Source: Bacteroidaceae bacterium
GTDB taxonomy: Bacteria; Bacteroidota; Bacteroidia; Bacteroidales; Bacteroidaceae
NCBI GenBank assembly: GCA_017557475.1
Contig: JAFYYO010000093.1
Span: 1-49,738, forward strand
DNA length: 49,738 nt
Direction of reading: 5' to 3'
The notes beneath the pieces are model-generated. The model worked only from the letters and a program-made list of their open reading frames with translations. It was not told the origin of the DNA and searched no databases. Positions 25,394 through 32,418 of this stretch are shown here, in pieces. Both the position numbers and the translations under genes were made by a program. Numbering within the stretch: the stretch's first letter is position 1; each line of letters starts with the position of its first letter.

Positions 25394-27880
25394 ATGAATA
25401 AGATGAAAAGGAAATCAATCATAAGCATGTTGTTGCTGAGCATGATGCTTGGTATGTTCTCCTCGTCCTGCCAGGACATGCTCACCCCAGACAGTGAACG
25501 TCATGCATACAGTGTGGCAGAAGATACCCTGTATTCTTATTGGGGCATCCTCAAGTCTTTGCAGAACATTGCCGAGCGTTACGTTATCCTGAATGAATGT
25601 CGTGGCGACCTGGTCGATGCATCGGGTTACGTCAGTGATACAATTGGCGCGATTGTTAATTTTGGTGATGTAGAAAATCCTGAAGACTGGAAGGATGGTG
25701 CTTGCGCTTACCTGAAGATTGCAGACTTCTATCATGTAATCAATAGTTGTAATGCCTATATCGCTATGTGTGATACAGACCACACTACTGGTACGAACAA
25801 GAAGTATATGCTTTCTGAGTATTGTCAGGTTAAGGCAATCCGTGCGTGGGTATATATGCAGTTGCTCTATGCATACGGTGAGAATAGGATTCCCTTCTAT
25901 AAGGAGCCAATGCTTACTACTGATGACATCGAGAACTTTATGGAAAACAAGAATTATCCAAAGGTGTCAGCTCAGTTACTTGCAGAAGAGCTTGGTCCGG
26001 AGTTGGAGGAAATAGAGTGGGTCGAATATGATACAAGGTACGGCTTGCCTCAATATAACAATTACGGTGATGTGAGCAGCGGAAACGGACATTTTGTCTG
26101 CCATAGCAGTAAGTGTATGTTCCCAGTCTCCATCGTGTTGGGTGACCTCTATTTGCTGAGTGGCAAGTATGAGGACGCAGCCGCTCATTACTACAAGTAC
26201 ATCAACACACAGAATTGTGGTCCTTTGGACGTGGATAACTTCTATGCCAGGGGTGTTCTTGATGACAGACAGGATTATCCAATCTACACCTATACTGGAA
26301 ACCCGTACAGGGAGCCAGGTGCTGTGAGCAGGACAACTGAAATGATTACTTGTATTCCCAGCAACAAGGGTAAGCTTGAAGGTCGAGTGATGACCGATAT
26401 CAACCGCCTGTTCGGTTTCGAGGCTGAGATGCATACAACTGTCACTTCCACTTCCGATGATGATGCCGACATGGCTGCTACTGTAATGTTGAGCCCTCAA
26501 TACGAGCGTGAACTCATTCCCAGCAGGGGCTATGAAGCACTTTGTGATAGCCAGAAGTACGAGATCTACATGGGTACGACGACCAACAATGTCTTCAAGT
26601 TCGAGAATCTTGTAGAGTTGCGCAGTGATGATAAGGTCGTGGGTGATGCTCGTAGGACATGGATATACCGCGGTGAAGGTAGGCAATATACCTTCCAATT
26701 GGGTGACAATATCAATCTTTATGGCAAGATGGTTACTAAGCAGAATCCCGGTGGCGGTTTCTCTACCACCTATCCTGTTATCTATCGTAAGAGCACCGTA
26801 TGGCTTCGCTATGCTGAGGCTCTGAACCGTGCAGGCTTCCCAAGCTATGCATTTGCCATCCTCAAGACTGGTCTTTGCAACAACCCAGAGTGGTATCCCA
26901 TTGACCCCGACAAGTTGAATCTGTCTGGTGGTGAATATGTGCCTGCCACAGATTATGCTTTCAGTTACTTCGCTTCCAACGGAGAGGTCAACCAGACTAA
27001 TACGTTCGACTATCCGATAACGGACTCCGTATTCCTATATTTTGATTTCAAGGATGGCGAATATAAGAGTTTGCCAGATGACGAAGAGACGATATTGCCG
27101 ACTTATGCTGACTTGGAGGCTTGGCTGACTGCTTACTTCCAGGCAGAGTTCGACGCCTATCAGGAAGCATATCAAGCCTCTTTGGAAACTGAAGAGCCTT
27201 TGGAGCCAATGGAATCTCCTCGTACCATTGATAAGACGCGTGTGTACTATAAGATTCTTGATGAGAACTCTATAGGAAACCAGCCCAACTCAGATTGCGG
27301 TGCTGCTTGCTACTATCTTGACCTTCGCGAGGTGCGTCGTGCTGCCAGTCTTCCTTACATGGACTACCAGCAGCCCTATATGCGTGGCCAGAGCCAGACA
27401 CAGCTCATTTATGTCAAGGAGCAGGGTAAGTTGCTAAATCAGGCTACCGGTACACAGCGTATTCCCAGCAGTACCAATCCTGACAGGCTTTATACAATCG
27501 GTGTGCACCAGCGCGGTTGCGGCTTCATTCGCTACGATGATCCAGAGGAGTACGGACGTTCTTCCTACAATTATGTAGCGATGGTGCAGAAGAAGATTAA
27601 GGAGGCAACCGGCAAGGAGGTTACGGCCGACGATATCTACAGCGGTGAATACGATGAGGACGTACAGAATGCCGTAGAGGATCTCATTATTGATGAGATG
27701 GCTCTGGAGTTGGCTTTCGAGGGCTCACGATTCAGTGACCTCTATCGTGTAGCGCAGCGCCGTGGCCCAGATTACCTGGCAGAGCGCGTTGCAAAGCGTC
27801 ATACCGGTGAGGTTGACGAGCATCTGCGTAGCTGGCTTCAGGATAAGAATCATTGGTTCCTTCCTCTCCCTGAGGAATAA
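25394..27880 (+). CDS. SusD/RagB-family nutrient-binding lipoprotein (second copy, long form)
   Basis: An 828-residue lipoprotein; most SusD proteins have 500-650 residues, so this is a long member. The signal ends MFSSSC-QDML (Cys26). The family helices are visible in VKAIRAWVYMQLLYAYGENRIPFY (about 145-168) and in the C-terminal DEMALELAFEGSRFSDLYR (about 762-780), followed by NHWFLPLPEE at the end. An extra acidic segment around 550-620 (with LPDDEETILPTYADLEAWL) is not typical. A start at 25403 (second Met) is equally possible. It closes the six-gene block and is followed by the terminator at 27905-27939. Confidence 0.92.
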   Translation: MNKMKRKSIISMLLLSMMLGMFSSSCQDMLTPDSERHAYSVAEDTLYSYWGILKSLQNIAERYVILNECRGDLVDASGYVSDTIGAIVNFGDVENPEDWKDGACAYLKIADFYHVINSCNAYIAMCDTDHTTGTNKKYMLSEYCQVKAIRAWVYMQLLYAYGENRIPFYKEPMLTTDDIENFMENKNYPKVSAQLLAEELGPELEEIEWVEYDTRYGLPQYNNYGDVSSGNGHFVCHSSKCMFPVSIVLGDLYLLSGKYEDAAAHYYKYINTQNCGPLDVDNFYARGVLDDRQDYPIYTYTGNPYREPGAVSRTTEMITCIPSNKGKLEGRVMTDINRLFGFEAEMHTTVTSTSDDDADMAATVMLSPQYERELIPSRGYEALCDSQKYEIYMGTTTNNVFKFENLVELRSDDKVVGDARRTWIYRGEGRQYTFQLGDNINLYGKMVTKQNPGGGFSTTYPVIYRKSTVWLRYAEALNRAGFPSYAFAILKTGLCNNPEWYPIDPDKLNLSGGEYVPATDYAFSYFASNGEVNQTNTFDYPITDSVFLYFDFKDGEYKSLPDDEETILPTYADLEAWLTAYFQAEFDAYQEAYQASLETEEPLEPMESPRTIDKTRVYYKILDENSIGNQPNSDCGAACYYLDLREVRRAASLPYMDYQQPYMRGQSQTQLIYVKEQGKLLNQATGTQRIPSSTNPDRLYTIGVHQRGCGFIRYDDPEEYGRSSYNYVAMVQKKIKEATGKEVTADDIYSGEYDEDVQNAVEDLIIDEMALELAFEGSRFSDLYRVAQRRGPDYLAERVAKRHTGEVDEHLRSWLQDKNHWFLPLPEE

Positions 27881-27904
27881 AAGCCAATATCGGATTTTAG
27901 TTAT

Positions 27905-27939
27905 GAGCCGTTGGAGTTCCCCTCTGACGGCTCTTTTTT
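27905..27939 (+). terminator. Intrinsic terminator of the SusCD operon
   Basis: GAGCCGT (27905-27911) pairs with ACGGCTC (27927-27933) and is followed by six T. It lies 24 bases after the SusD stop codon. Confidence 0.85.
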
Positions 27940-27964
27940 GTATCTCATCAGATAATGTGCCCTG

Positions 27965-28172
27965 TGGCACTTGCCAACAACACGTGTGTCATCTGCCAAC
28001 AACACGTGTGTTATTCGCCAACAACACGTGTGTCATTCGCCAACAACACGTGTATCGTTTGCAATCATAACGTGGAATGTTTGCAAATTAGACGAGCCTA
28101 GTTTGCGAATTAGCCGTGGTTAGTTGGTGAATTAGACGTGGCTAGTTTGCGAATTAGCCGTGGTTAGTTTTT
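27965..28172 (+). repeat. Array C of 22-bp modules, the longest and with two subfamilies
   Basis: Palindromic or TTGCCAA-type 16-mers start at 27965, 27987, 28009, 28031, 28053, 28076, 28098, 28120 and 28142, with a partial unit at 28164. The spacing is 22 bp except for one 23-bp step (28053 to 28076). The first half uses TGTTATTCGCCAACAA-like units joined by CACGTG. The second half uses CTAGTTTGCGAATTAG-like units joined by ACGAGC, CCGTGG and ACGTGG. The last unit ends TTAGTTTTT. Imperfect arms pair by G-U wobble on the plus strand. Confidence 0.85.
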
Positions 28173-28302
28173 CTCCTCTTCTCGCAGAAGACAACAAGTT
28201 CCATAGCAGCAAATATTCTTCAAGGGAGCCTCAAAAAGTCCAAAAGTCGGTAAAATGGGCAGATTATACCTTTATTATCGCTCCTATATGGGAAAAAAGT
28301 CG

Positions 28303-28310
28303 TATCTTTG
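28303..28310 (+). promoter_or_regulatory. -7 promoter motif for the calycin-like gene cluster
   Basis: TATCTTTG matches TAnnTTTG, 50 bases before the ATG at 28361. Confidence 0.6.
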
Positions 28311-28360
28311 CGCCTGAATTTTAGAATGGCATCAACAAAATAACATCAAATAATAATAAG

Positions 28361-29905
28361 ATGAAGAAAATTCTACTCACTACACTTTGTGCTATGGTCA
28401 GTCTCTTTGGGATGGCACAGAGCGAGAAGACTTACACCGAACAGTATGTAGTCTCCGTGAATGAAGGAGATCCTTCAGAGCCTCAGACCACAGACATCCT
28501 TGTCGTGGATAATGGCAATGGCACCATCAACTTTGTGCTCAAGGACTTTACTCTCATAATGTTCAATCAGTCAATGGAGCTGGGCGACGTAAGCCTTGAG
28601 GGTGTAAACGTCATACAGGAACAGGACGGCGTGAAGACTTTCATGCAGGAAGGCACATACACCATCACCGCCGACAAGTTGCCAACCGACATGCAGGCAA
28701 TGGCTTTCATGTTCCAGAATATCCCCTACACCCTTGCTGGTAAGACGAACGACGAAAGGCTCTTTGCCGTCCTGGAAATTGACATGAGCAATACGATGGG
28801 TACTACCATAGATGTTATGGTTGGAGATCCTAATGTCTTTAATGTGACAGTAGAAGGTAAGGTCTATACCGAGACACTCATCGTCACAGTTGATGGCGAG
28901 AGCAGCGAGCCTCAGGATGCCGACGTTGTAGTCTATGACAACGAAGACGGCACCATCGACTTCGAACTCAAGAACTTCATTCTTTCCTCAGAAGGCTTTA
29001 ATTTATACGTCGGCACCATCTTCGTCGAGAACATCACTACAGAAGTAGGCGAAGATGGCCTCACGCACTTCTCCTATCAAGGCGACATCATCATACAGGA
29101 GGGTGACCTCGAGGGTGTCGATATGTGGTTCGGCCCGATGCTCTGTAAGGATGAAGAGGGCAATCCCGTCGGAATACCCATCGTCCTCAACGGCAAGATG
29201 ACCGATGAGAAGCTCTTCGCCACCATCGACATCGAATTTGGTGGCCAGGTGATTCATGTTCAACTTGGCACCGACGACTTCGACCAGCCTCAGCGCGAAG
29301 GCAAGACATATACTGAACAACTTGTCGTCACCGTCGATGGCGAGAGCAGTGAGCCTCAGGATGCCGACGTTGTAGTCTATGACAACGAAGACGGCACCAT
29401 CGACTTCGAACTCAAGAACTTCATTCTTTCCGCAGGTGAAGGCTTTAATTTATATGTCGGCACCATCTACGTCGAGAACATCACTACAGAAGTAGGCGAG
29501 GACGGCCTCACACACTTCTCCTATCAGGGCGACATCACTATACAGGAGGGCGACCTCGAAGGCGTCGATATGTGGCTTGGCCCGTTGCTCTGTAAGGATG
29601 AAGAAGGCAATCCCGTCGGAATTCCCATCGTTCTCAGCGGTAAGATGACCGACGACAAACTCTTCGCTATCCTCGACCTCGAATTTGGTGGTCAGGTGAT
29701 TCATGTTCAGCTCGGCACCGACGACTTCGCAGCTTTCAAGAGGGGCGACGTCAATCAGGACAATACAGTGGATATTGCCGATGCAGTATCAGTCCTTAAT
29801 GCAATGGCTGGACAGGAAGTCGCAGGCGATCCAGATGTTAATGGCGACCAGGTAGTCGATATCGCCGACCTCGTGACCGTCCTCAACATCATGGCAGGAC
29901 AATAA
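28361..29905 (+). CDS. Secreted protein with three calycin-like repeats and a dockerin-like C-terminus
   Basis: A 514-residue exported protein; the signal peptide ends FGMAQ (residue 20). Three tandem beta-rich repeats of about 148 residues follow (about 23-165, 165-312 and 313-460). Each starts '(K)TYTE.L.V.V.GE.SEPQ.(A)D..V.DN..GTI.F.LK.F' and fits what I know as the Bacteroidales calycin-like domain, a lipocalin-type barrel of unknown ligand. The C-terminus (about 460-514) has two calcium-loop motifs, DVNQDNTVDIAD and DVNGDQVVDIAD, each followed by a helix ending in MAGQ, the pattern of a type I dockerin. Repeats two and three are almost identical. It starts a probable four-gene operon. 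Function is unknown; binding of a small molecule and docking to a partner are inferred. Confidence 0.82.
   Translation: MKKILLTTLCAMVSLFGMAQSEKTYTEQYVVSVNEGDPSEPQTTDILVVDNGNGTINFVLKDFTLIMFNQSMELGDVSLEGVNVIQEQDGVKTFMQEGTYTITADKLPTDMQAMAFMFQNIPYTLAGKTNDERLFAVLEIDMSNTMGTTIDVMVGDPNVFNVTVEGKVYTETLIVTVDGESSEPQDADVVVYDNEDGTIDFELKNFILSSEGFNLYVGTIFVENITTEVGEDGLTHFSYQGDIIIQEGDLEGVDMWFGPMLCKDEEGNPVGIPIVLNGKMTDEKLFATIDIEFGGQVIHVQLGTDDFDQPQREGKTYTEQLVVTVDGESSEPQDADVVVYDNEDGTIDFELKNFILSAGEGFNLYVGTIYVENITTEVGEDGLTHFSYQGDITIQEGDLEGVDMWLGPLLCKDEEGNPVGIPIVLSGKMTDDKLFAILDLEFGGQVIHVQLGTDDFAAFKRGDVNQDNTVDIADAVSVLNAMAGQEVAGDPDVNGDQVVDIADLVTVLNIMAGQ
28853..29740 (+). repeat. 444-bp tandem duplication inside the calycin-like gene
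   Basis: The second and third calycin repeats begin GAAGGTAAGG at 28853 and GAAGGCAAGA at 29297, 444 bp apart. By eye they agree at well over nine of ten bases, differing by mostly synonymous changes and one extra codon near 29432. The first repeat of the gene is much more diverged. Confidence 0.85.
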
Positions 29906-29932
29906 TAACAAGGATTTAATAGCAAACATAAT

Positions 29933-31999
29933 ATGAAAAAGATTTTTTTCCTCTTAACACTTGCAGCCGCACAGACTGTCGGTGCACAACAACTTGCAAA
30001 CACTACCTTCGATGCCACATGGGTGGACTGCCATCCTTGGGAAGCAGGCTCCTATGCATCAGCTCGTGGCACGCAGCCCGAAGGCTGGTATATCTCCAAC
30101 GTCTCCCAATCGGCACTGCCTATCGTGGGCGAAGAAGTCTCTCCTGGCGCAAATGGTAGTGGCAAGGCTGTCAAGCTGAATAATGTGGCAGCATCAATCG
30201 GATCGAACAACGCGCCTGGCTACATCACGCTTGGCATCCCATTTGCTACAGCAGAAACCAAGATGACGTCCGTTCGCAATGCAGACGGCGGTGTGTTTGG
30301 TGGCATTGCGTTTACCTATCATCCCGATGCCGTACGTATTACATATAAGCACGACGTCAGCAAAGGTGCTGAGAACATGTCAGTCATTGCTTACCTTTGG
30401 AAAGGTACCTGGACTCAGAAGGATGTTCCCTCCAACACGGCAATAGGTATCCTTTCTTGGGGCAGTGCCACAAAGGTTGATATGACCGACCGCATCCATA
30501 ACATCTTGGGCAAAGAAACCGCGACAGGTGGAGCAGTTTCCAAAACCGATGATGCTGAACTCATTGCTTCTGTCGAGTATTATGCTAATACATTAGTAAG
30601 CAGTTGGACAACTCAAGAGTTCCCCTTGATTTACAAGAGTTCTTCCACGCCAGAGAAGTTGAACATCGTAATTGCTTCCAACGGCCTCTTTGATGATCGT
30701 AGCACAATCAAAAATGGTAACTATGTGATTGCCGATGATGTCGAGCTTGTCTATTGGCATGCACTCTCTGCCCTCTCTTATCAAGGTGCTACACTAAACT
30801 TCTCTGAGAACACAACAAGCTACGACCTCTCTTCTGTAGCTTATGACGAGACAAAACTGTCCTACACCGTAAAAGGAAAGGCTGCAACTGCTACCACGAG
30901 TTACGATGAAGAGACCGCAGTGCTGACCATCCGTGTGGAAGGCGAGGACTTCGAATCCAACCCAAACTCCTTCACAGAGTACACAGTGCAGTTTAAGCTG
31001 CCTGTTGTTGGACCACAAGTCGTCTCTTCCAAGACCTATTCCGAGGATCTCTATGTGTCAACAGCTGGCGAAACCAGCGAAAAGCAGGTGGCTGATGTCC
31101 TCGTAGAGACACTCGACAACGGTAATATCAATTTCGTACTCAAGAACTTTGTGCTTGGCGAAGGCGAAGAAGCAATGCCTGTAGGCAATATTGTTGTAGA
31201 GAATCTTACTGTGTATTCGGACAACACCTTCACGTTCAACGGCGGCATACAGTTGCTTGACGGTGACGACCCTGCATACGCAGGACAATGGGCAGGTCCG
31301 GGTGTCACTATGATGTGTGGCGGCAGTGTGCCCCTCGACCTTAGTGGCAAGTTCATTGGCGAGGACAGAGTGGTCGTATATATTGCAATTAATCTAAAAA
31401 ACACCTTCGGCTATCTTGTTGATGTTCATCTTGGTTATGCTCGTGCTACTATGGCAGTTAATGCTCAAGCTCAGTACGGCACGTTCTGTGCTCCATATGC
31501 TGTAGCTGTTCCTGATGGCATAACTGCCTATACAGTAAGCGATGTTGTTGAACGTGTTCTTACTCTCGATGAGGTAGGTACCACCATTCCTGCCAACACG
31601 CCTGTTGTGCTCTTCGCAGAGAATGGTCTGGAGACAGTCGAGTCCTTCGGCATTGCAGAGAGCGGCGATCCCACTGTAGGTTTGCTCACTGGTGTTTATG
31701 AGAGCACTGCTGCTCCTGTTGGCAGCTATGTTCTGCAGTATCTTGCTGACAAGGTTGGCTTCTATCAGGTTGAAGAAGGTCAGCAGCCCACAGTTGGTGC
31801 AAATCGTTGCTATTTGACTGTATCTGGCTCTAACCCCGCCAAGGCATTCTACTTCGATGAGGATGATGTAACGGCTATCCAGACAATAGACAACAGACAA
31901 CAGACAACAGACGGCGCTATCTACAACCTCGCAGGTCAGCGCCTCCAGAAGATGCAGAAGGGTATTAACATTATCAATGGCAAGAAAGTTCTTAAGTAA
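29933..31999 (+). CDS. Secreted PCMD-like/calycin-like protein with C-terminal sorting-like tail
   Basis: A 688-residue exported protein with the signal peptide ending TVGAQ (residue 19). Residues about 20-275 look like the putative carbohydrate metabolism domain (PCMD) of Bacteroidales (start NTTFDATWVDCHPWE and PEGWYISNV; the ADDVELVYW strand near 265). A short beta-sandwich follows at about 278-355, then one calycin-like domain (about 365-500) related to the repeats of the preceding gene, and a further beta domain (about 505-645). The tail AIYNLAGQRLQKMQKGINII ending NGKKVLK matches that of the 1951-residue protein at 43004-48859. It starts 27 bp after the previous gene. Domain names are from memory of patterns; the ligand and activity are unknown. 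Confidence 0.75.
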   Translation: MKKIFFLLTLAAAQTVGAQQLANTTFDATWVDCHPWEAGSYASARGTQPEGWYISNVSQSALPIVGEEVSPGANGSGKAVKLNNVAASIGSNNAPGYITLGIPFATAETKMTSVRNADGGVFGGIAFTYHPDAVRITYKHDVSKGAENMSVIAYLWKGTWTQKDVPSNTAIGILSWGSATKVDMTDRIHNILGKETATGGAVSKTDDAELIASVEYYANTLVSSWTTQEFPLIYKSSSTPEKLNIVIASNGLFDDRSTIKNGNYVIADDVELVYWHALSALSYQGATLNFSENTTSYDLSSVAYDETKLSYTVKGKAATATTSYDEETAVLTIRVEGEDFESNPNSFTEYTVQFKLPVVGPQVVSSKTYSEDLYVSTAGETSEKQVADVLVETLDNGNINFVLKNFVLGEGEEAMPVGNIVVENLTVYSDNTFTFNGGIQLLDGDDPAYAGQWAGPGVTMMCGGSVPLDLSGKFIGEDRVVVYIAINLKNTFGYLVDVHLGYARATMAVNAQAQYGTFCAPYAVAVPDGITAYTVSDVVERVLTLDEVGTTIPANTPVVLFAENGLETVESFGIAESGDPTVGLLTGVYESTAAPVGSYVLQYLADKVGFYQVEEGQQPTVGANRCYLTVSGSNPAKAFYFDEDDVTAIQTIDNRQQTTDGAIYNLAGQRLQKMQKGINIINGKKVLK
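31881..31915 (+). repeat. Heptanucleotide tandem repeat just before the C-terminal tail
   Basis: AGACAAT, AGACAAC, AGACAAC, AGACAAC, AGACGGC follow in register at 31881, 31888, 31895, 31902 and 31909. Because the unit is 7 bp, one added or lost unit would shift the frame ahead of the conserved tail. Confidence 0.85.
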
Positions 32000-32000
32000 C

Positions 32001-32189
32001 ATGAAGAAGACATATATAGTGCCCTCGCAGTTAGATGTTGAATTGCAAGCAAACAACATGATGGCTCTCAGCATGCAAGGTGGTACTGCTGATCCCGATA
32101 AGGAAGTCCTCACGAAGGAAAACGACGACTTGGACTTCTGGGACGACGAAGATGATAGTAATGTCCTTAAGGACCCGAAGTTCTTTTGA
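32001..32189 (+). CDS. Small acidic peptide with possible Gly-Gly leader, paralogue 1
   Basis: A 62-residue product starting MKKTYIVPSQLDVELQ. The ATG at 32001 is 1 base after the stop codon of the preceding gene, so translation is probably coupled. The N-terminal part (1-26) ends MMALSMQGG and is followed by ADPDKEVLTKEND, an acidic stretch with DFWDDEDD, and a tail LKDPKFF. It lacks a Sec signal peptide. The segment up to Gly-Gly resembles double-glycine leaders (hydrophobic residue at -4). Small 'MKKTY..P' peptides occur widely in Bacteroidales without known function. The next gene codes a close paralogue. A function is not assigned; a processed, exported peptide is inference. Confidence 0.75.
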   Translation: MKKTYIVPSQLDVELQANNMMALSMQGGTADPDKEVLTKENDDLDFWDDEDDSNVLKDPKFF

Positions 32190-32194
32190 ATAGT

Positions 32195-32350
32195 ATGAAA
32201 ACATATATGATGCCTGCACTGCAGGTCAACGAAGCAGAAGCTATTAGCATGATGGCTGTTAGCCTCCTGGACGGCGGTGCCGATCCCGATAAGGAAGTTC
32301 TCACGAAGGAGAATGACGATTGGGATTTCTGGGGCGACGAAGCAGAATAA
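32195..32350 (+). CDS. Small acidic peptide with possible Gly-Gly leader, paralogue 2
   Basis: A 51-residue product, MKTYMMPALQVNEAEAISMM then AVSLLDGG, then ADPDKEVLTKENDDWDFWGD and EAE. It starts 5 bp after the stop codon of paralogue 1. The two peptides are identical across ADPDKEVLTKENDD (bar none of these 14 residues) and share DFW, while the leader-like parts are only similar and the C-terminal ends differ in length. The DNA is also close (roughly five of six bases in the shared part), which points to a tandem duplication. A hairpin follows at 32368-32407. Function unknown. Confidence 0.75.
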   Translation: MKTYMMPALQVNEAEAISMMAVSLLDGGADPDKEVLTKENDDWDFWGDEAE

Positions 32351-32367
32351 CTAGATTGCTCTAACGT

Positions 32368-32407
32368 GTTTCCCCACTGTCTGCTTACTGGCAAGCGGTG
32401 GGGAAAC
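32368..32407 (+). terminator. Strong hairpin between the small peptide genes and miaA
   Basis: GTTTCCCCAC (32368-32377) pairs perfectly with GTGGGGAAAC (32398-32407); an inner GCTT/AAGC pairing extends it. No T-run follows, so it may act as a Rho-assisted stop, a processing or stability element, or an attenuator in front of miaA, whose ATG lies 11 bases downstream. Confidence 0.6.
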
Positions 32408-32418
32408 GTGTATCAGGT

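Larger units (their letters stand above)
27881..28360. other. Intergenic region with terminator, repeat array C and a promoter
   Basis: These 480 bases hold no gene. They contain, in order, an intrinsic terminator, the longest repeat array of the window, about 130 bases without recognisable signals (28173-28302) and a -7 motif at 28303-28310. Confidence 0.7.
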
